A DNA stretch of 64,000 nucleotides. It comes from CAWFGW01 sp963849955 (GTDB taxonomy: Bacteria > Bacteroidota > Bacteroidia > Cytophagales > JAAEPT01). The stretch is from NCBI GenBank assembly GCA_963849955.1, contig CAWKJU010000006.1, positions 186,001-250,000 on the forward strand. Reading direction: 5' to 3'. Shown here piece after piece: positions 45,864 through 54,178 of the stretch. The first letter of the stretch is position 1; each line of letters opens with the position of its first letter. The notes beneath the pieces are model-generated. The model was given only the letters and a program-made list of their open reading frames with translations. It searched no databases and was not told the origin of the DNA. The translations under genes and the position numbers were made by a program.

Positions 45864-47306
45864 ATGAAATTTATGCAGCAATCACTATTGTTACTTTTTC
45901 TGATTTTATCAGCTCAATTTGCTTTCCCTCAATTTGAATACCATAAAACTTTTGGTGGTGATGCCAAAGATGTTGTTTATTCTACTTGTCCTTCCATGGA
46001 GGGGGGAGTAGTTTTGCTTGGTTTAACTTCCAGTTTTGGCAATAGTAAAGAAATGGTAGTTGTTAATGTTAATCCAGACGGCAGCGTTCTTTGGAGCAAA
46101 GCTTATGGAGGACAAAAAGCAGACATTGCTAGTAAGATTAAACCTACACCAGATGGTGGATATATTATTGTTGGCACTACTGCTAGCTTTAAAGTAACTC
46201 GTAAAGATGTTTATTTAGTGAAGATAGCAAGTAATGGTGATGTTCAGTGGTCAAAAACGTATGGTGGCAAATACATAGAATATGGCTTTGATGTAGAGGC
46301 TTGTTCTGATGGAGGATATATTGTAGTAGGAGAAACAAATAGCTTTGAAGCGGAAGATCATGACTTATTAACCATTAAGGTGAATGCAGTAGGTGATTTG
46401 GAATGGGGACACATTTATGGAGATCGTCATATTGAGTTTGGTCAAGCTGTGCACGAAACAGATGAAGGGTACTTAATTGCTGGGGAAACAGATAGTTACT
46501 CACATGATACTACTGGAACTCATGATGGTGTGAATGATATTTTTTTATTGAAAATTGACTTTAATGGTGAAGTAATTTGGTCGTACCTCTACGGGGGTGA
46601 TGATGATGACTTTATCACTGATATGATTGTAGATGTAGATTATGGTGTTTTTATGTTAGGTAACACCTTAAGTTTTGGCATGGGAGGTCGTGACGGTTTA
46701 ATGATTCGAACAGATAATGAGGGGTTAGTAATTCAAGCGAAGACATTAGGCAACGAAGGGGACGAGCAATTACAGACGGTTAGCAGAGTGGGTGATAATG
46801 ATGGTTATATTATTACAGGGATGACAAACAGCCATAACGATCAAATTAAAAAAGAAGACGCCTTATTAATTCGCCTAAGTCATAAAGGGAATTTCAAATG
46901 GTCAAAAACTTTTGGAGGCGAAGAAGATGACATGGGTTTAAGTGCCTTTGTGAATGCTGAAAAGCACATCATCATGGCTGGAGGAACTGAAAGTTTTAAC
47001 AAGTTGACTGAACAAGATATTTATGTACTTAAATTACAAGATGAGCGAAAAATGGAAAACTGTGAGTTAAGTACTGTTCAAGTTGTTGCTGTTCCATTGA
47101 AAGAAGAAGAAATTCATGCTGATGAAGTTGGATTGCATCATAAGCCTGTTTCGCCAACCGTAACAACGGTTGAAACGGAAGTTCGCGATATTGTACTAAC
47201 AGAAACGATTTTATGTGAGTCAGATGAATTGGTGTTGGATGGTGTAAAAAAGAAAAAGAAAGAAAAAAATACTGAAACATCATCACCAAAAGAAGAAATT
47301 GATTAA
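45864..47306 (+). CDS. Secreted seven-repeat propeller-like protein
   Basis: The 480-residue protein has a signal peptide (ILSAQFAFPQ) and seven repeats of 50-60 residues whose cores are YHKTFGGD, WSKAYGGQ, WSKTYGGK, WGHIYGDR, WSYLYGGD, QAKTLGNE and WSKTFGGE. Each is followed by a DGGYIIVGxT-type strand. This suggests a beta-propeller; the sixth repeat is degraded. An acidic C-terminal tail with KKKKKEK ends it. There is no type IX sorting domain. It is probably periplasmic or surface-exposed. Its function is unknown. Confidence 0.75.
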   Translation: MKFMQQSLLLLFLILSAQFAFPQFEYHKTFGGDAKDVVYSTCPSMEGGVVLLGLTSSFGNSKEMVVVNVNPDGSVLWSKAYGGQKADIASKIKPTPDGGYIIVGTTASFKVTRKDVYLVKIASNGDVQWSKTYGGKYIEYGFDVEACSDGGYIVVGETNSFEAEDHDLLTIKVNAVGDLEWGHIYGDRHIEFGQAVHETDEGYLIAGETDSYSHDTTGTHDGVNDIFLLKIDFNGEVIWSYLYGGDDDDFITDMIVDVDYGVFMLGNTLSFGMGGRDGLMIRTDNEGLVIQAKTLGNEGDEQLQTVSRVGDNDGYIITGMTNSHNDQIKKEDALLIRLSHKGNFKWSKTFGGEEDDMGLSAFVNAEKHIIMAGGTESFNKLTEQDIYVLKLQDERKMENCELSTVQVVAVPLKEEEIHADEVGLHHKPVSPTVTTVETEVRDIVLTETILCESDELVLDGVKKKKKEKNTETSSPKEEID

Positions 47307-47315
47307 ATAATCTTG

Positions 47316-48458
47316 ATGCGGTTTTTATCTTTCTTATTATTCCTTGGTATTTCCCCCTTAATTTTTGGTCAACAACATGTTTTTTTAGATGGTCAGTTTG
47401 ATTATGGCTACCTTTTTCGACAAATGGATCAAAAAGGTGAAGTATTAAAAGGTAATAGTGTAGGCAGTGAAATTAACTTACGCTTTTCAGGAAGTTATCG
47501 CATTTTTAATCGCTTACATGTCTCCGGTGGGGTAGGACTAAACCGCCAATCGATTCAATTAAAAGATAAAAATTTTGAAACCAGAAACGAAGGGTTTGAA
47601 GTTCCTATTCGAATAAAATCGAATTACCTTAACTATTTTGTAAGCCTGAAATACTCTCACCGTCTCCATAGTGGGTTGTATGCTTATACTCAAGTAGGTT
47701 ATGAAATCAATAAAATTGGTGCAGATCAGTTAACTAAAACGGACTCTTACATCGTTGGTTTTGAAGATTTAACTATTTCAACTAATTATATTGAAGAAAA
47801 CACTGCAATTACTCCTGAAATAGGTATAGAGTCTTTTTTGCGCAATGGAGGAATGATTGGGCTCGGACTCAAATATACTGCGATGAGTGCACCGATGATG
47901 CATGCTGATTATATGGTTACAAAAGGTCAGGATTTAGTGGCTGAAGACGGTATGAAACTTTCAGGTTCTAACATTGCCCTTACTTTTCGATACAGTTTGC
48001 TGTTATGGCATAAAGCCAAAAAAGAAAAACCAATTCGTGAAGTAAAAGACCCGGTAGAAATTGTCCCTCTTGCTGATAGCGTGAAAACTGTAGAAGTAAA
48101 ACATGGTGAAGCGAACGACCGGGATTATCAAATTACCAATAAGGTAAAGGTCCAAAACCCAACAGTACGAATAGAGGTGTGGGATCACCAGATGGAAGAT
48201 GGCGATATAATATCATTGATATTAAATGACCGATGGATTATTCAAAACTATGAGCTGGTTAAAAAGAAAAAAGTGTTTTATGTCGAACTGCAGGAGGGAA
48301 GAAACAACTTTATTTTATATGCCCATAATTTAGGTAAATATGCACCTAACACTGCTTCTGTTTCTGTTGTAGATGGTGATGAAACACATACAATCATATT
48401 AGAGTCTGATTTAAAAGAAAGTGGTGCTTTAGAAATCAAATATGTTCCTAAAAAATAA
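47316..48458 (+). CDS. Barrel protein with an uncharacterised C-terminal domain shared with its neighbour
   Basis: The 380-residue protein has a signal peptide (FLLFLGISPLIFGQQ), a beta-barrel-like region (about 20-230) and a charged linker. A C-terminal domain (about 283-378) contains EDGDIISLILNDRW, EGRNNFILYAHNLG and APNTASVSVVDG. The same domain closes the protein encoded next. ATG at 47316 is preferred over TTG at 47313. Its last 17 bases overlap the following gene, so the pair is co-translated. Function unknown. Confidence 0.72.
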   Translation: MRFLSFLLFLGISPLIFGQQHVFLDGQFDYGYLFRQMDQKGEVLKGNSVGSEINLRFSGSYRIFNRLHVSGGVGLNRQSIQLKDKNFETRNEGFEVPIRIKSNYLNYFVSLKYSHRLHSGLYAYTQVGYEINKIGADQLTKTDSYIVGFEDLTISTNYIEENTAITPEIGIESFLRNGGMIGLGLKYTAMSAPMMHADYMVTKGQDLVAEDGMKLSGSNIALTFRYSLLLWHKAKKEKPIREVKDPVEIVPLADSVKTVEVKHGEANDRDYQITNKVKVQNPTVRIEVWDHQMEDGDIISLILNDRWIIQNYELVKKKKVFYVELQEGRNNFILYAHNLGKYAPNTASVSVVDGDETHTIILESDLKESGALEIKYVPKK

Positions 48459-49275
48459 AATAATACCCAATATTGCCCTACTTTTTGTTCTGTCATTGTT
48501 CACACAATGCAACAAGAAAGATTTAGAACTTGAGGTGATTGAAACAGCCTGTAGTGAGTTTTTTATCGACAATGCTATTTATTCGTTTAGCAAAAACAGT
48601 GATTGTGGTGATGAAAAAATTGCAATATCGTTTGATTTTGATGGAAATCAAGATTGTATTCACCTGGTGAAAATAAAACCGAAGTTTTATGATATCAATG
48701 GTAACGAGCTCACTCAGTTTGACACATCAGAACAACTGATCTCTGTTGATAATATTTTGATCTCAGGTAATACTATTGCTTTAAGCTACTGCTTCAATTA
48801 TTCGACATCCACAGATTCCACTGATTTAAACTATCTTCAGATTGATTTTCATACTGAAAATGAGCAGGGAAATGAAAGTAATGAAATAGGTATTCGAGCA
48901 AACATTCCTGGTGCACCTGTAAAACAGCCTACTTCAACTGATTTCCAAAAAGAATTTGAGGTTAAAAGTAGAACTATTTCGCTATTCATTTTTGACGATG
49001 CAGCCGAGGACGGAGACATTATTTCAGTTAACGTAAATAATAAATGGGAGATTGAAAATAAAATGATTTTTAAAAATGGAGAAAAAATTGAGTTGACAAT
49101 ACAAGAAGCAGCTACCAACTTTCTAATGTTATATGCCGTAAATCAGGGAGCTAGTGGCCCGAATACATTGGCCGGAACCATTAACGATGGTGTTACAGAA
49201 CAGCGCTTTGATTTAAATCTTAAAACAGGCGAAGTCGCCTATTTTAAGATTACATTTGATAATTCTCCCAATTAG
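48442..49275 (+). CDS. Lipoprotein with the same uncharacterised C-terminal domain
   Basis: The 277-residue protein has a lipoprotein signal (SLFTQC, Cys23), a middle beta domain with four cysteines (about 35-130), and a C-terminal domain (about 175-275). That domain has EDGDIISVNVNNKW, ATNFLMLYAVNQG and GPNTLAGTINDG, matching the preceding gene's C terminus. It should be anchored to a membrane facing the periplasm or surface. The stop codon overlaps the stop of the convergent gene by four bases. Confidence 0.75.
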   Translation: MFLKNKIIPNIALLFVLSLFTQCNKKDLELEVIETACSEFFIDNAIYSFSKNSDCGDEKIAISFDFDGNQDCIHLVKIKPKFYDINGNELTQFDTSEQLISVDNILISGNTIALSYCFNYSTSTDSTDLNYLQIDFHTENEQGNESNEIGIRANIPGAPVKQPTSTDFQKEFEVKSRTISLFIFDDAAEDGDIISVNVNNKWEIENKMIFKNGEKIELTIQEAATNFLMLYAVNQGASGPNTLAGTINDGVTEQRFDLNLKTGEVAYFKITFDNSPN

Positions 49276-50045
49276 AAACTGAATCCTACACCTAAATCAA
49301 GTGATAGTAATGCTGTGCGCCAAGTTGTAGTTTCGGTAATAGGTGTTTTTTCAGCATCGTTAAATAACAAATCATTATTAAGAATATTTGTTAGTCCTTG
49401 ATGATATCCTAAACCAGCATACGCATTAAAACTATCACTGAAAGCATATTCGAGTCCTACACCCAGATAAATAGATAATCCAGTTCCATTAAATAAGTTC
49501 ATAGGTTTACCATTTCCGTTACGACCTCTTTGAGGATCCTGATCAAATCGGTGTTGTGCGAAATTCATAAAGTGTGCATAATCTCCCCCCACATTTCTTT
49601 CACCTGTTCTAAAGTCAATGGTGGGACCTACGGTTACAATCACTCGCATATAATCAGCCACTTCATTGCTTCTGTAGCGAAGTAAAATGGGTAAGTGCAT
49701 ATAATTAACATGGTATACGGATGTTCCAATATAAGAACCATCATCATTTCTTACATGGATTCTTCTATTTCCAAACCAAAAACCTGAACTTAAAGCAAAG
49801 GATTCATTGAGGTTATAATTTGCAATTAACCGAATAGTTCGCCCTGCCAATGTTTCTAAAGTCGAAGTTTGTCCATCAGAAGCTAAATCTCTTCTACTCG
49901 AAAGCGGCATATCGTCTTTAATCGTAGCGAATGTTCTTCCAGGCCCTATCTGGAATCCAAAGGTAAAGTCTTCCATAGTTTGTGAGAAAGACGTAGTTGT
50001 AATTATAAATGCCGAAAGGCAAATAAGTAGTTTTCTATAGTTCAT
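49272..50045 (-). CDS. Outer-membrane beta-barrel protein (porin-family-like)
   Basis: This 257-residue protein has a signal peptide ending TTSFSQ and strands typical of the eight-stranded OMP_b-brl families: FTFGFQIGPGRTF at the start and RTALLSLDLGVGFSF at the C terminus with a final Phe. Such barrels in Bacteroidota are often structural or adhesion proteins. It lies 21 bases downstream of the lipoprotein gene on the same strand, so these two form an operon facing the envelope cluster. Confidence 0.8.
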   Translation of the reverse strand: MNYRKLLICLSAFIITTTSFSQTMEDFTFGFQIGPGRTFATIKDDMPLSSRRDLASDGQTSTLETLAGRTIRLIANYNLNESFALSSGFWFGNRRIHVRNDDGSYIGTSVYHVNYMHLPILLRYRSNEVADYMRVIVTVGPTIDFRTGERNVGGDYAHFMNFAQHRFDQDPQRGRNGNGKPMNLFNGTGLSIYLGVGLEYAFSDSFNAYAGLGYHQGLTNILNNDLLFNDAEKTPITETTTWRTALLSLDLGVGFSF

Positions 50046-50066
50046 TATTAAGGTATTTAAATGTGA

Positions 50067-50600
50067 TTATCTTGTTCTTAGATTAAGAGGCTCAGTCCTA
50101 TAAAAATTGCTGTTATCATGTAACCTTCCTGGATTGACATAAATGTTGCGAGCACCGTGAATATGTCCAGCATTATTTAAATGATTATCTACATAAAGGC
50201 GAGCACTATCCGATACATTCAGAATACCTGTCGCATTCACATTTAAATTGCCATGAACAATTACTACACCCTTAAATATTAATAAGCTATCATTAACATT
50301 CATATTTTCTTTGATGTAGACAGTGTCGTCTGCATAATACGTATCAATAATAGTTAAACCACCTTTATTTAAGTTTAAGTCATTTCCAATGTTTAAATTA
50401 TCAGTGATGGTAGCACTACCATCTATATTCAAGTTGTTTTCAATATCAAAATTGACTACCACATCATGATAGTATTGGATTTCTCCATCTCCTTCATAAT
50501 ATTCCCAACCATTGTTACCTCTAGACTCCCATGTTTCGGGATCTTTTTTACAAGAAGAAAGTAATAGTATACCTAAAGCTAAATAAAGTAAGTTTTTCAC
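50067..50600 (-). CDS. Beta-helix-like (bactofilin-like) lipoprotein
   Basis: The 177-residue protein has a lipoprotein signal (LLLSSC, Cys17) and then short periodic repeats rich in Asn, Leu and Ile (NLNIDG, NLNIGN, DLNLNK, then VHGNLNVNATGILNVS). They fit a right-handed beta-helix of the bactofilin or polymer-forming type. It may self-assemble under the outer membrane. True bactofilins are cytoplasmic, so this exported form is unusual. A barrel gene follows in the same operon. Confidence 0.7.
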   Translation of the reverse strand: MKNLLYLALGILLLSSCKKDPETWESRGNNGWEYYEGDGEIQYYHDVVVNFDIENNLNIDGSATITDNLNIGNDLNLNKGGLTIIDTYYADDTVYIKENMNVNDSLLIFKGVVIVHGNLNVNATGILNVSDSARLYVDNHLNNAGHIHGARNIYVNPGRLHDNSNFYRTEPLNLRTR

Positions 50601-50821
50601 AAGTGTTGTATTTAATTTTTAAATGTTTCCAGCAATTTATGAAATTTTTAAACCAAAAAACTAGCCTTATATTCCTTTACTACTTATTTAAAATTAAACT
50701 TAAAAAAGTTGTGGGTGTGTGAATAGTGTTTACGAACACGTGGGATAAAGTATTCGTAAAAATATATGTCAGCATTATTTAAAAAAGCTTATCTAAATAT
50801 TTTATTCTAATTTTTTGGTCA

Positions 50822-50866
50822 GAGGATTTGAGGTGTTGCTATCACATATAGTGGGTGTAAATCCTC
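50822..50866. other. Inverted repeat just beyond moaA
   Basis: GAGGATTT and AAATCCTC form a perfect eight-pair stem around a 29-base interior that can fold again (CTAT, ATAG). It starts 20 bases beyond the moaA stop, but no T run follows on the minus strand. Otherwise the 50601-50886 gap shows only A+T-rich sequence and a short TACGAA/TTCGTA repeat near 50730-50758. Confidence 0.4.
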
Positions 50867-50886
50867 ACGTCATTAATTGTAGGATA

Positions 50887-51900
50887 TTAACCACCTATCT
50901 GTATCATACTTCGGTTTTCGTGGTTAGAAGTATTCGTGAAAAGTTCATTGGTTTCCATTCCACCTCTTGATTTAGCTTTTGAAAAAATAGTTTGAACAAT
51001 AAGAGGAATGATTTTTTTCTTATTACGAAGCGGACTAAGTATATCCGTTTCTGAAGCGGAAAATAAACAGTTTTTCAATTTGCCATCCGCTGTTAGTCGA
51101 ATGCGGTTACAGCTATCGCAAAAAGGTTTAGTGACTGTTCCAATAATCCCAAAATTACCTTTGAAGTCTCTAAGTTGGTAGTTTTTAGCCGTGTCGTTTG
51201 GCTTAGCCGGTATGGCAATTGGTTGCTGATCAAAATGAGTTGTTATTATTTTAATTATCTCATCATGACCAATAGTTTTGTTTTGTTCCCATTGATTGCC
51301 ATCAAAAGGCATAAACTCAATAAATCGAATACTTAGCGGATTATTCTTAGCAAGGGAAACTAAGTCGATAAGTTCGTGGTCATTGACGCCTCGCATCAAT
51401 ACAGTGTTTAGTTTCACATGAATTCCTTTGTGAAGGGCCAACTCAATGTTGGCTTTTACCTTTTTAACAGCATCCACTTTCGTCATTTTGTAAAACCGCT
51501 GTTCATCCAACGAGTCGATACTGATATTCAAGCTTTTTAATCCAGCGGCTACTAACGTGTCAATGTGTTGATCAAGCAGTAGGGCATTAGTTGTCATATG
51601 CAGACTAACGGGCAGCGTACTTAATTTTTGAATGATGTCGTCAAAGTCAAGCCGAACCAGTGGTTCACCACCTGTTAAGCGTATTTTATTGACACCCAAT
51701 TCTGTAAAGGTTTTTGCAATGGTAAAAATCTCTTCCGCAGTCATTAACTTTTTAGAAGGCATAAACTTCATTTTCTCCGAAGGCATACAATACACACATC
51801 GGAAATTACACTTATCAGTAAGGGAAATACGGAGATAGTTATGCACACGACCAAATTGGTCAATAAGGGAAGATGAAGCGTTATGTTCGGTTGGAGACAA
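50887..51900 (-). CDS. moaA: GTP 3',8-cyclase (molybdenum cofactor step 1)
   Basis: This radical SAM enzyme has the N-terminal cluster C31-C35-C38 (CNFRCVYC), SAM motif RLTGGEPLVR, the C-terminal second cluster (CDSCNRIRL and NCLF) and the terminal Gly-Gly. It converts GTP to the cyclic precursor used by MoaC. No ATG lies near the family start. TTG at 51900 gives 337 residues, the usual length; a longer ATG-started frame would run into tatA and its terminator, so it is rejected. Confidence 0.92.
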   Translation of the reverse strand: MSPTEHNASSSLIDQFGRVHNYLRISLTDKCNFRCVYCMPSEKMKFMPSKKLMTAEEIFTIAKTFTELGVNKIRLTGGEPLVRLDFDDIIQKLSTLPVSLHMTTNALLLDQHIDTLVAAGLKSLNISIDSLDEQRFYKMTKVDAVKKVKANIELALHKGIHVKLNTVLMRGVNDHELIDLVSLAKNNPLSIRFIEFMPFDGNQWEQNKTIGHDEIIKIITTHFDQQPIAIPAKPNDTAKNYQLRDFKGNFGIIGTVTKPFCDSCNRIRLTADGKLKNCLFSASETDILSPLRNKKKIIPLIVQTIFSKAKSRGGMETNELFTNTSNHENRSMIQIGG

Positions 51901-51970
51901 CGGTGTAAAGGTAGTTGCTAAGCAATGGAATGTGAAATTAAATGAAAAGGAATTTTTAAAAGGGTTAAAA

Positions 51971-52016
51971 AAAGGTATATCAACTAAATTAAAAAAAAAT
52001 AGGTTGATATACCTTT
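51971..52016 (-). terminator. Rho-independent terminator after tatA
   Basis: AAAGGTATATCAAC and GTTGATATACCTTT pair perfectly over 14 bases with an 18-base loop. On the minus strand the stem is followed by Ts. It starts eight bases beyond the tatA stop, so moaA should have its own promoter or depend on read-through. Confidence 0.85.
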
Positions 52017-52024
52017 CTGTTAAA

Positions 52025-52228
52025 TTATGCAGGTTTTTTAAACTCTCCTGGCTTTTGGTTAAGCTGATCAGTGATCTCTTTTTGTGCGTCTTTGAACTCT
52101 CGTATACCTTGACCAAGACCACGTGCTAAGTCTGGAATTTTTTTAGCTCCGAAGAGTAACACAATTACGAAGATGATTAACACCCATTCCATGCCACCAG
52201 GCATTCCGAATAACAATACAGTATTCAT
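52025..52228 (-). CDS. tatA: Twin-arginine translocase subunit TatA
   Basis: The 67-residue protein has one N-terminal membrane helix (about 12-28) followed by the FGAKKIPDLARGLGQGIREFK amphipathic helix and a polar tail. It builds the pore of the Tat system for folded proteins. ATG at 52228 is taken; the upstream Met adds 15 unlike residues. Its place between moaA and moaCB fits export of a molybdoenzyme. tatC is not in the window. Confidence 0.9.
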   Translation of the reverse strand: MNTVLLFGMPGGMEWVLIIFVIVLLFGAKKIPDLARGLGQGIREFKDAQKEITDQLNQKPGEFKKPA

Positions 52229-52342
52229 ATGTTTTAAATTTATTTTTCGAATATCATAATTTTCTTGGTTCATTTCCTAGAATAATACTGGATTAAATTT
52301 CTGCTGTTAATTTTTTACTAAATTTTTTCCAGCACAGACAAT

Positions 52343-53251
52343 TTAATCATGTCGCCCACCTCTAAATACCTTTGCCAAATGCTTTGCAGCGGGGAAAATT
52401 GCTTCCATGCTTTCCTTTGCTCCATTCGTAGAACCTGGTAAAGCTAATACTAATGTGTTTCCAATATTTCCAGCAATACTTCTTGAAAGCATCGAGTAGG
52501 GTGTACGCTGTTGTCCGTAGTTGCGTATCGCTTCTTCTACTCCAGGTATTCTGCGGTCAAGTAAAGGTTCTATGGCTTCAGGGGTTACATCACGTGGTGA
52601 AAGTCCAGTTCCACCTGTGAAGATTAAAAAATCTACTTCGTTAGCATATTGTTTTACAAGGGATTGAATTTGATCAAATTCATCCGGTATAATGGTATAA
52701 TGCTGAATCGTTACATCGCACGACTTCAACTTGTTACAAATTGCTAATCCTGCTTTATCTGCCTTTTTTCCTGCGGAAATGGTGTCTGAACAGACTACTA
52801 CCACGGCTTTGAAAATTGCTTGCGTATCGTTTTTGAAATCGGATTTACCACCTTTTTTATTCAACAGTTTTACATTGTTAATCTCAATACCTTTGTCAAT
52901 GGGTTTGAGCATGTCATACATGGTGAGGGCAATTACACTTGCTCCATGCATTGCTTCAACTTCAACGCCCGTTTTGTATATAGTACTAACAGTAATGTTG
53001 ATGTAGATATTCAACCCTTCAATCGCATATTCCACAGCAGTGTACTCAATTGGTAAAGGGTGACAATCTGGAATGATATCAGCTGTTTTCTTCACAGCAA
53101 ATAGTCCAGCCGTTTTTGCCATTTCAAATACATTGCCTTTTGGTACAAGGTTGTTTTCTATAGCATGAATAGTCGCTGTTTTACTCACCGTTACCGTTGC
53201 TTGCGCTACTGCGGTGCGTAATGAATTTGATTTGTGGGTGATGTTAACCAT
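52343..53251 (-). CDS. moaCB: MoaC-MoaB/MogA fusion protein
   Basis: The 302-residue protein joins MoaC (about 1-145: GNVFEMAKTAGLFAVKKT, IIPDCHPLPIEY, VEVEAMHGASVIALTMYDM) to a MoaB/MogA molybdopterin-binding domain (about 148-302: VVVVCSDTISAGKKAD, LIFTGGTGLSPRDVTPEA, LALPGSTNGAKESME). MoaC makes cyclic pyranopterin phosphate; the MogA-like part adenylylates molybdopterin for metal insertion. This fusion is known in Bacteroidota. Confidence 0.93.
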   Translation of the reverse strand: MVNITHKSNSLRTAVAQATVTVSKTATIHAIENNLVPKGNVFEMAKTAGLFAVKKTADIIPDCHPLPIEYTAVEYAIEGLNIYINITVSTIYKTGVEVEAMHGASVIALTMYDMLKPIDKGIEINNVKLLNKKGGKSDFKNDTQAIFKAVVVVCSDTISAGKKADKAGLAICNKLKSCDVTIQHYTIIPDEFDQIQSLVKQYANEVDFLIFTGGTGLSPRDVTPEAIEPLLDRRIPGVEEAIRNYGQQRTPYSMLSRSIAGNIGNTLVLALPGSTNGAKESMEAIFPAAKHLAKVFRGGRHD

Positions 53252-53381
53252 TGGAGTTTTTGAGTAATAGGTAATAAGTTTTAAGTTGAAAAGAAGTCGT
53301 TGTGTTGTAAGTAATAAGTTTTAAGTTGAAATCCTGTTTTTTAGCTAGAAAGGTGCTTACAACTTACTGCTTATAACTTTT
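53252..53381. repeat. Spacer with 21-base direct repeat and inverted relatives
   Basis: Between moaCB and moaE the 21-mer starting GTAATAAGTTTTAAGTTGAA occurs exactly twice (53271-53291, 53311-53331), 40 bases apart. A partly complementary stretch follows (about 53354-53380, containing CTTACAACTTACTGC). It looks like decayed repeat DNA related to the spacers at 53820 and 56580. Confidence 0.7.
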
Positions 53382-53819
53382 TCACTCCTCAGTATTCACT
53401 TTCCACTGATGTGACTCATCTTCAAAGAGTTCTTTTCCGAAAATGGGTACTTCTTTTTTGATTTGCTCGACTACGTCTCTACAGGCACTAAAGGCAGCTT
53501 TTCGGTGCCCTGAGGACACAAAAACAAAGAGGCATATTTCACCAGCTTTAACAGTTCCCAGGCTATGGTAGATATGCATACAGGTAAGGTCTTTATGTTT
53601 CGCAAAGGTAGCTTCACGAATTTCATGGACTGCTTTTAACGCCATCTCTTCTTGGGCAGTGTATTCGATCGCTGTCACTTTTTTGCCCTCAATTTCATCA
53701 GCTCTGACTTGACCTAAGAAGATATCGTGAGCCCCAATATTGGTTTTCACTTGGTGATGGGCAATAGAAGTAGCTATCTTTTCTGGGGTAATAGGGCCTT
53801 GTACGAATATGTTTTTCAT
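53382..53819 (-). CDS. moaE: Molybdopterin synthase catalytic subunit
   Basis: The 145-residue protein has the MoaE motifs FLGQVRADEIEGKKV, LEYTA-like IEYTAQEEMA, HSLGTVKAGEICLFVFVSSGHRKAAF, and KKEVPIFGKELFED with the catalytic lysine. It joins sulfur from MoaD to the precursor. It sits upstream of moaCB in the same direction with 130 bases of repeat-rich spacer between them. Confidence 0.94.
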   Translation of the reverse strand: MKNIFVQGPITPEKIATSIAHHQVKTNIGAHDIFLGQVRADEIEGKKVTAIEYTAQEEMALKAVHEIREATFAKHKDLTCMHIYHSLGTVKAGEICLFVFVSSGHRKAAFSACRDVVEQIKKEVPIFGKELFEDESHQWKVNTEE

Positions 53820-53935
53820 ATGTTAGTATAGAGATTGTTAGATATGAGAAGTTAGATTAATGTAGTTCGTAATTTTGCAGATATAAGAATTTAATTTTCA
53901 CCTATAACTCACGACTTAATACTTATTACTTTAAC
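53820..53935. repeat. Repeat-rich spacer between moaD and moaE
   Basis: This 116-base spacer holds motifs such as GTTAGATATGAGAAGTTAG and CTATAACTCACGACTTAATAC. They recur in the other orientation in the spacer at 56580-56718. No gene or clear promoter is seen. Confidence 0.6.
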
Positions 53936-54178
53936 TCATCCCCCCGAAAATGGAGGTAATAAAGAGATTTCAGCATTAGCAGAAATAATTTCTTGTTGAT
54001 CTACAAACTCGTTGTTTAGGGCAATTTTATATTTACTATTTTTTAGCCCATGATATTTTGCAATCAGCAATTGGTTTAATGCTTCAATAGTAAGTTGGCT
54101 ATCCATACTTATTTTTTCAGTGGATTTTCCAGTTTTGTCGGTTAACATTCCGAAGTAATGTATAGCTATTTCAAACAT
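53936..54178 (-). CDS. moaD: Molybdopterin synthase sulfur carrier subunit
   Basis: The 80-residue ubiquitin-like protein ends in the required Gly-Gly (LPPFSGG), which becomes thiocarboxylated to give sulfur to molybdopterin. It opens FEIAIHYFGMLTDKTGK, the family form. Its start overlaps the modC stop by eight bases, tying cofactor synthesis to molybdate uptake in one operon. Confidence 0.92.
   Translation of the reverse strand: MFEIAIHYFGMLTDKTGKSTEKISMDSQLTIEALNQLLIAKYHGLKNSKYKIALNNEFVDQQEIISANAEISLLPPFSGG

Noticed and set aside
50822..50866. preQ1 or molybdenum cofactor riboswitch near moaA
   Set aside because: The hairpin lies 3' of moaA, and its loop and tail do not match either motif as I know them.
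51901..52122. N-terminal extension of moaA
   Set aside because: It would overlap tatA and a strong terminator hairpin and shows no family similarity.
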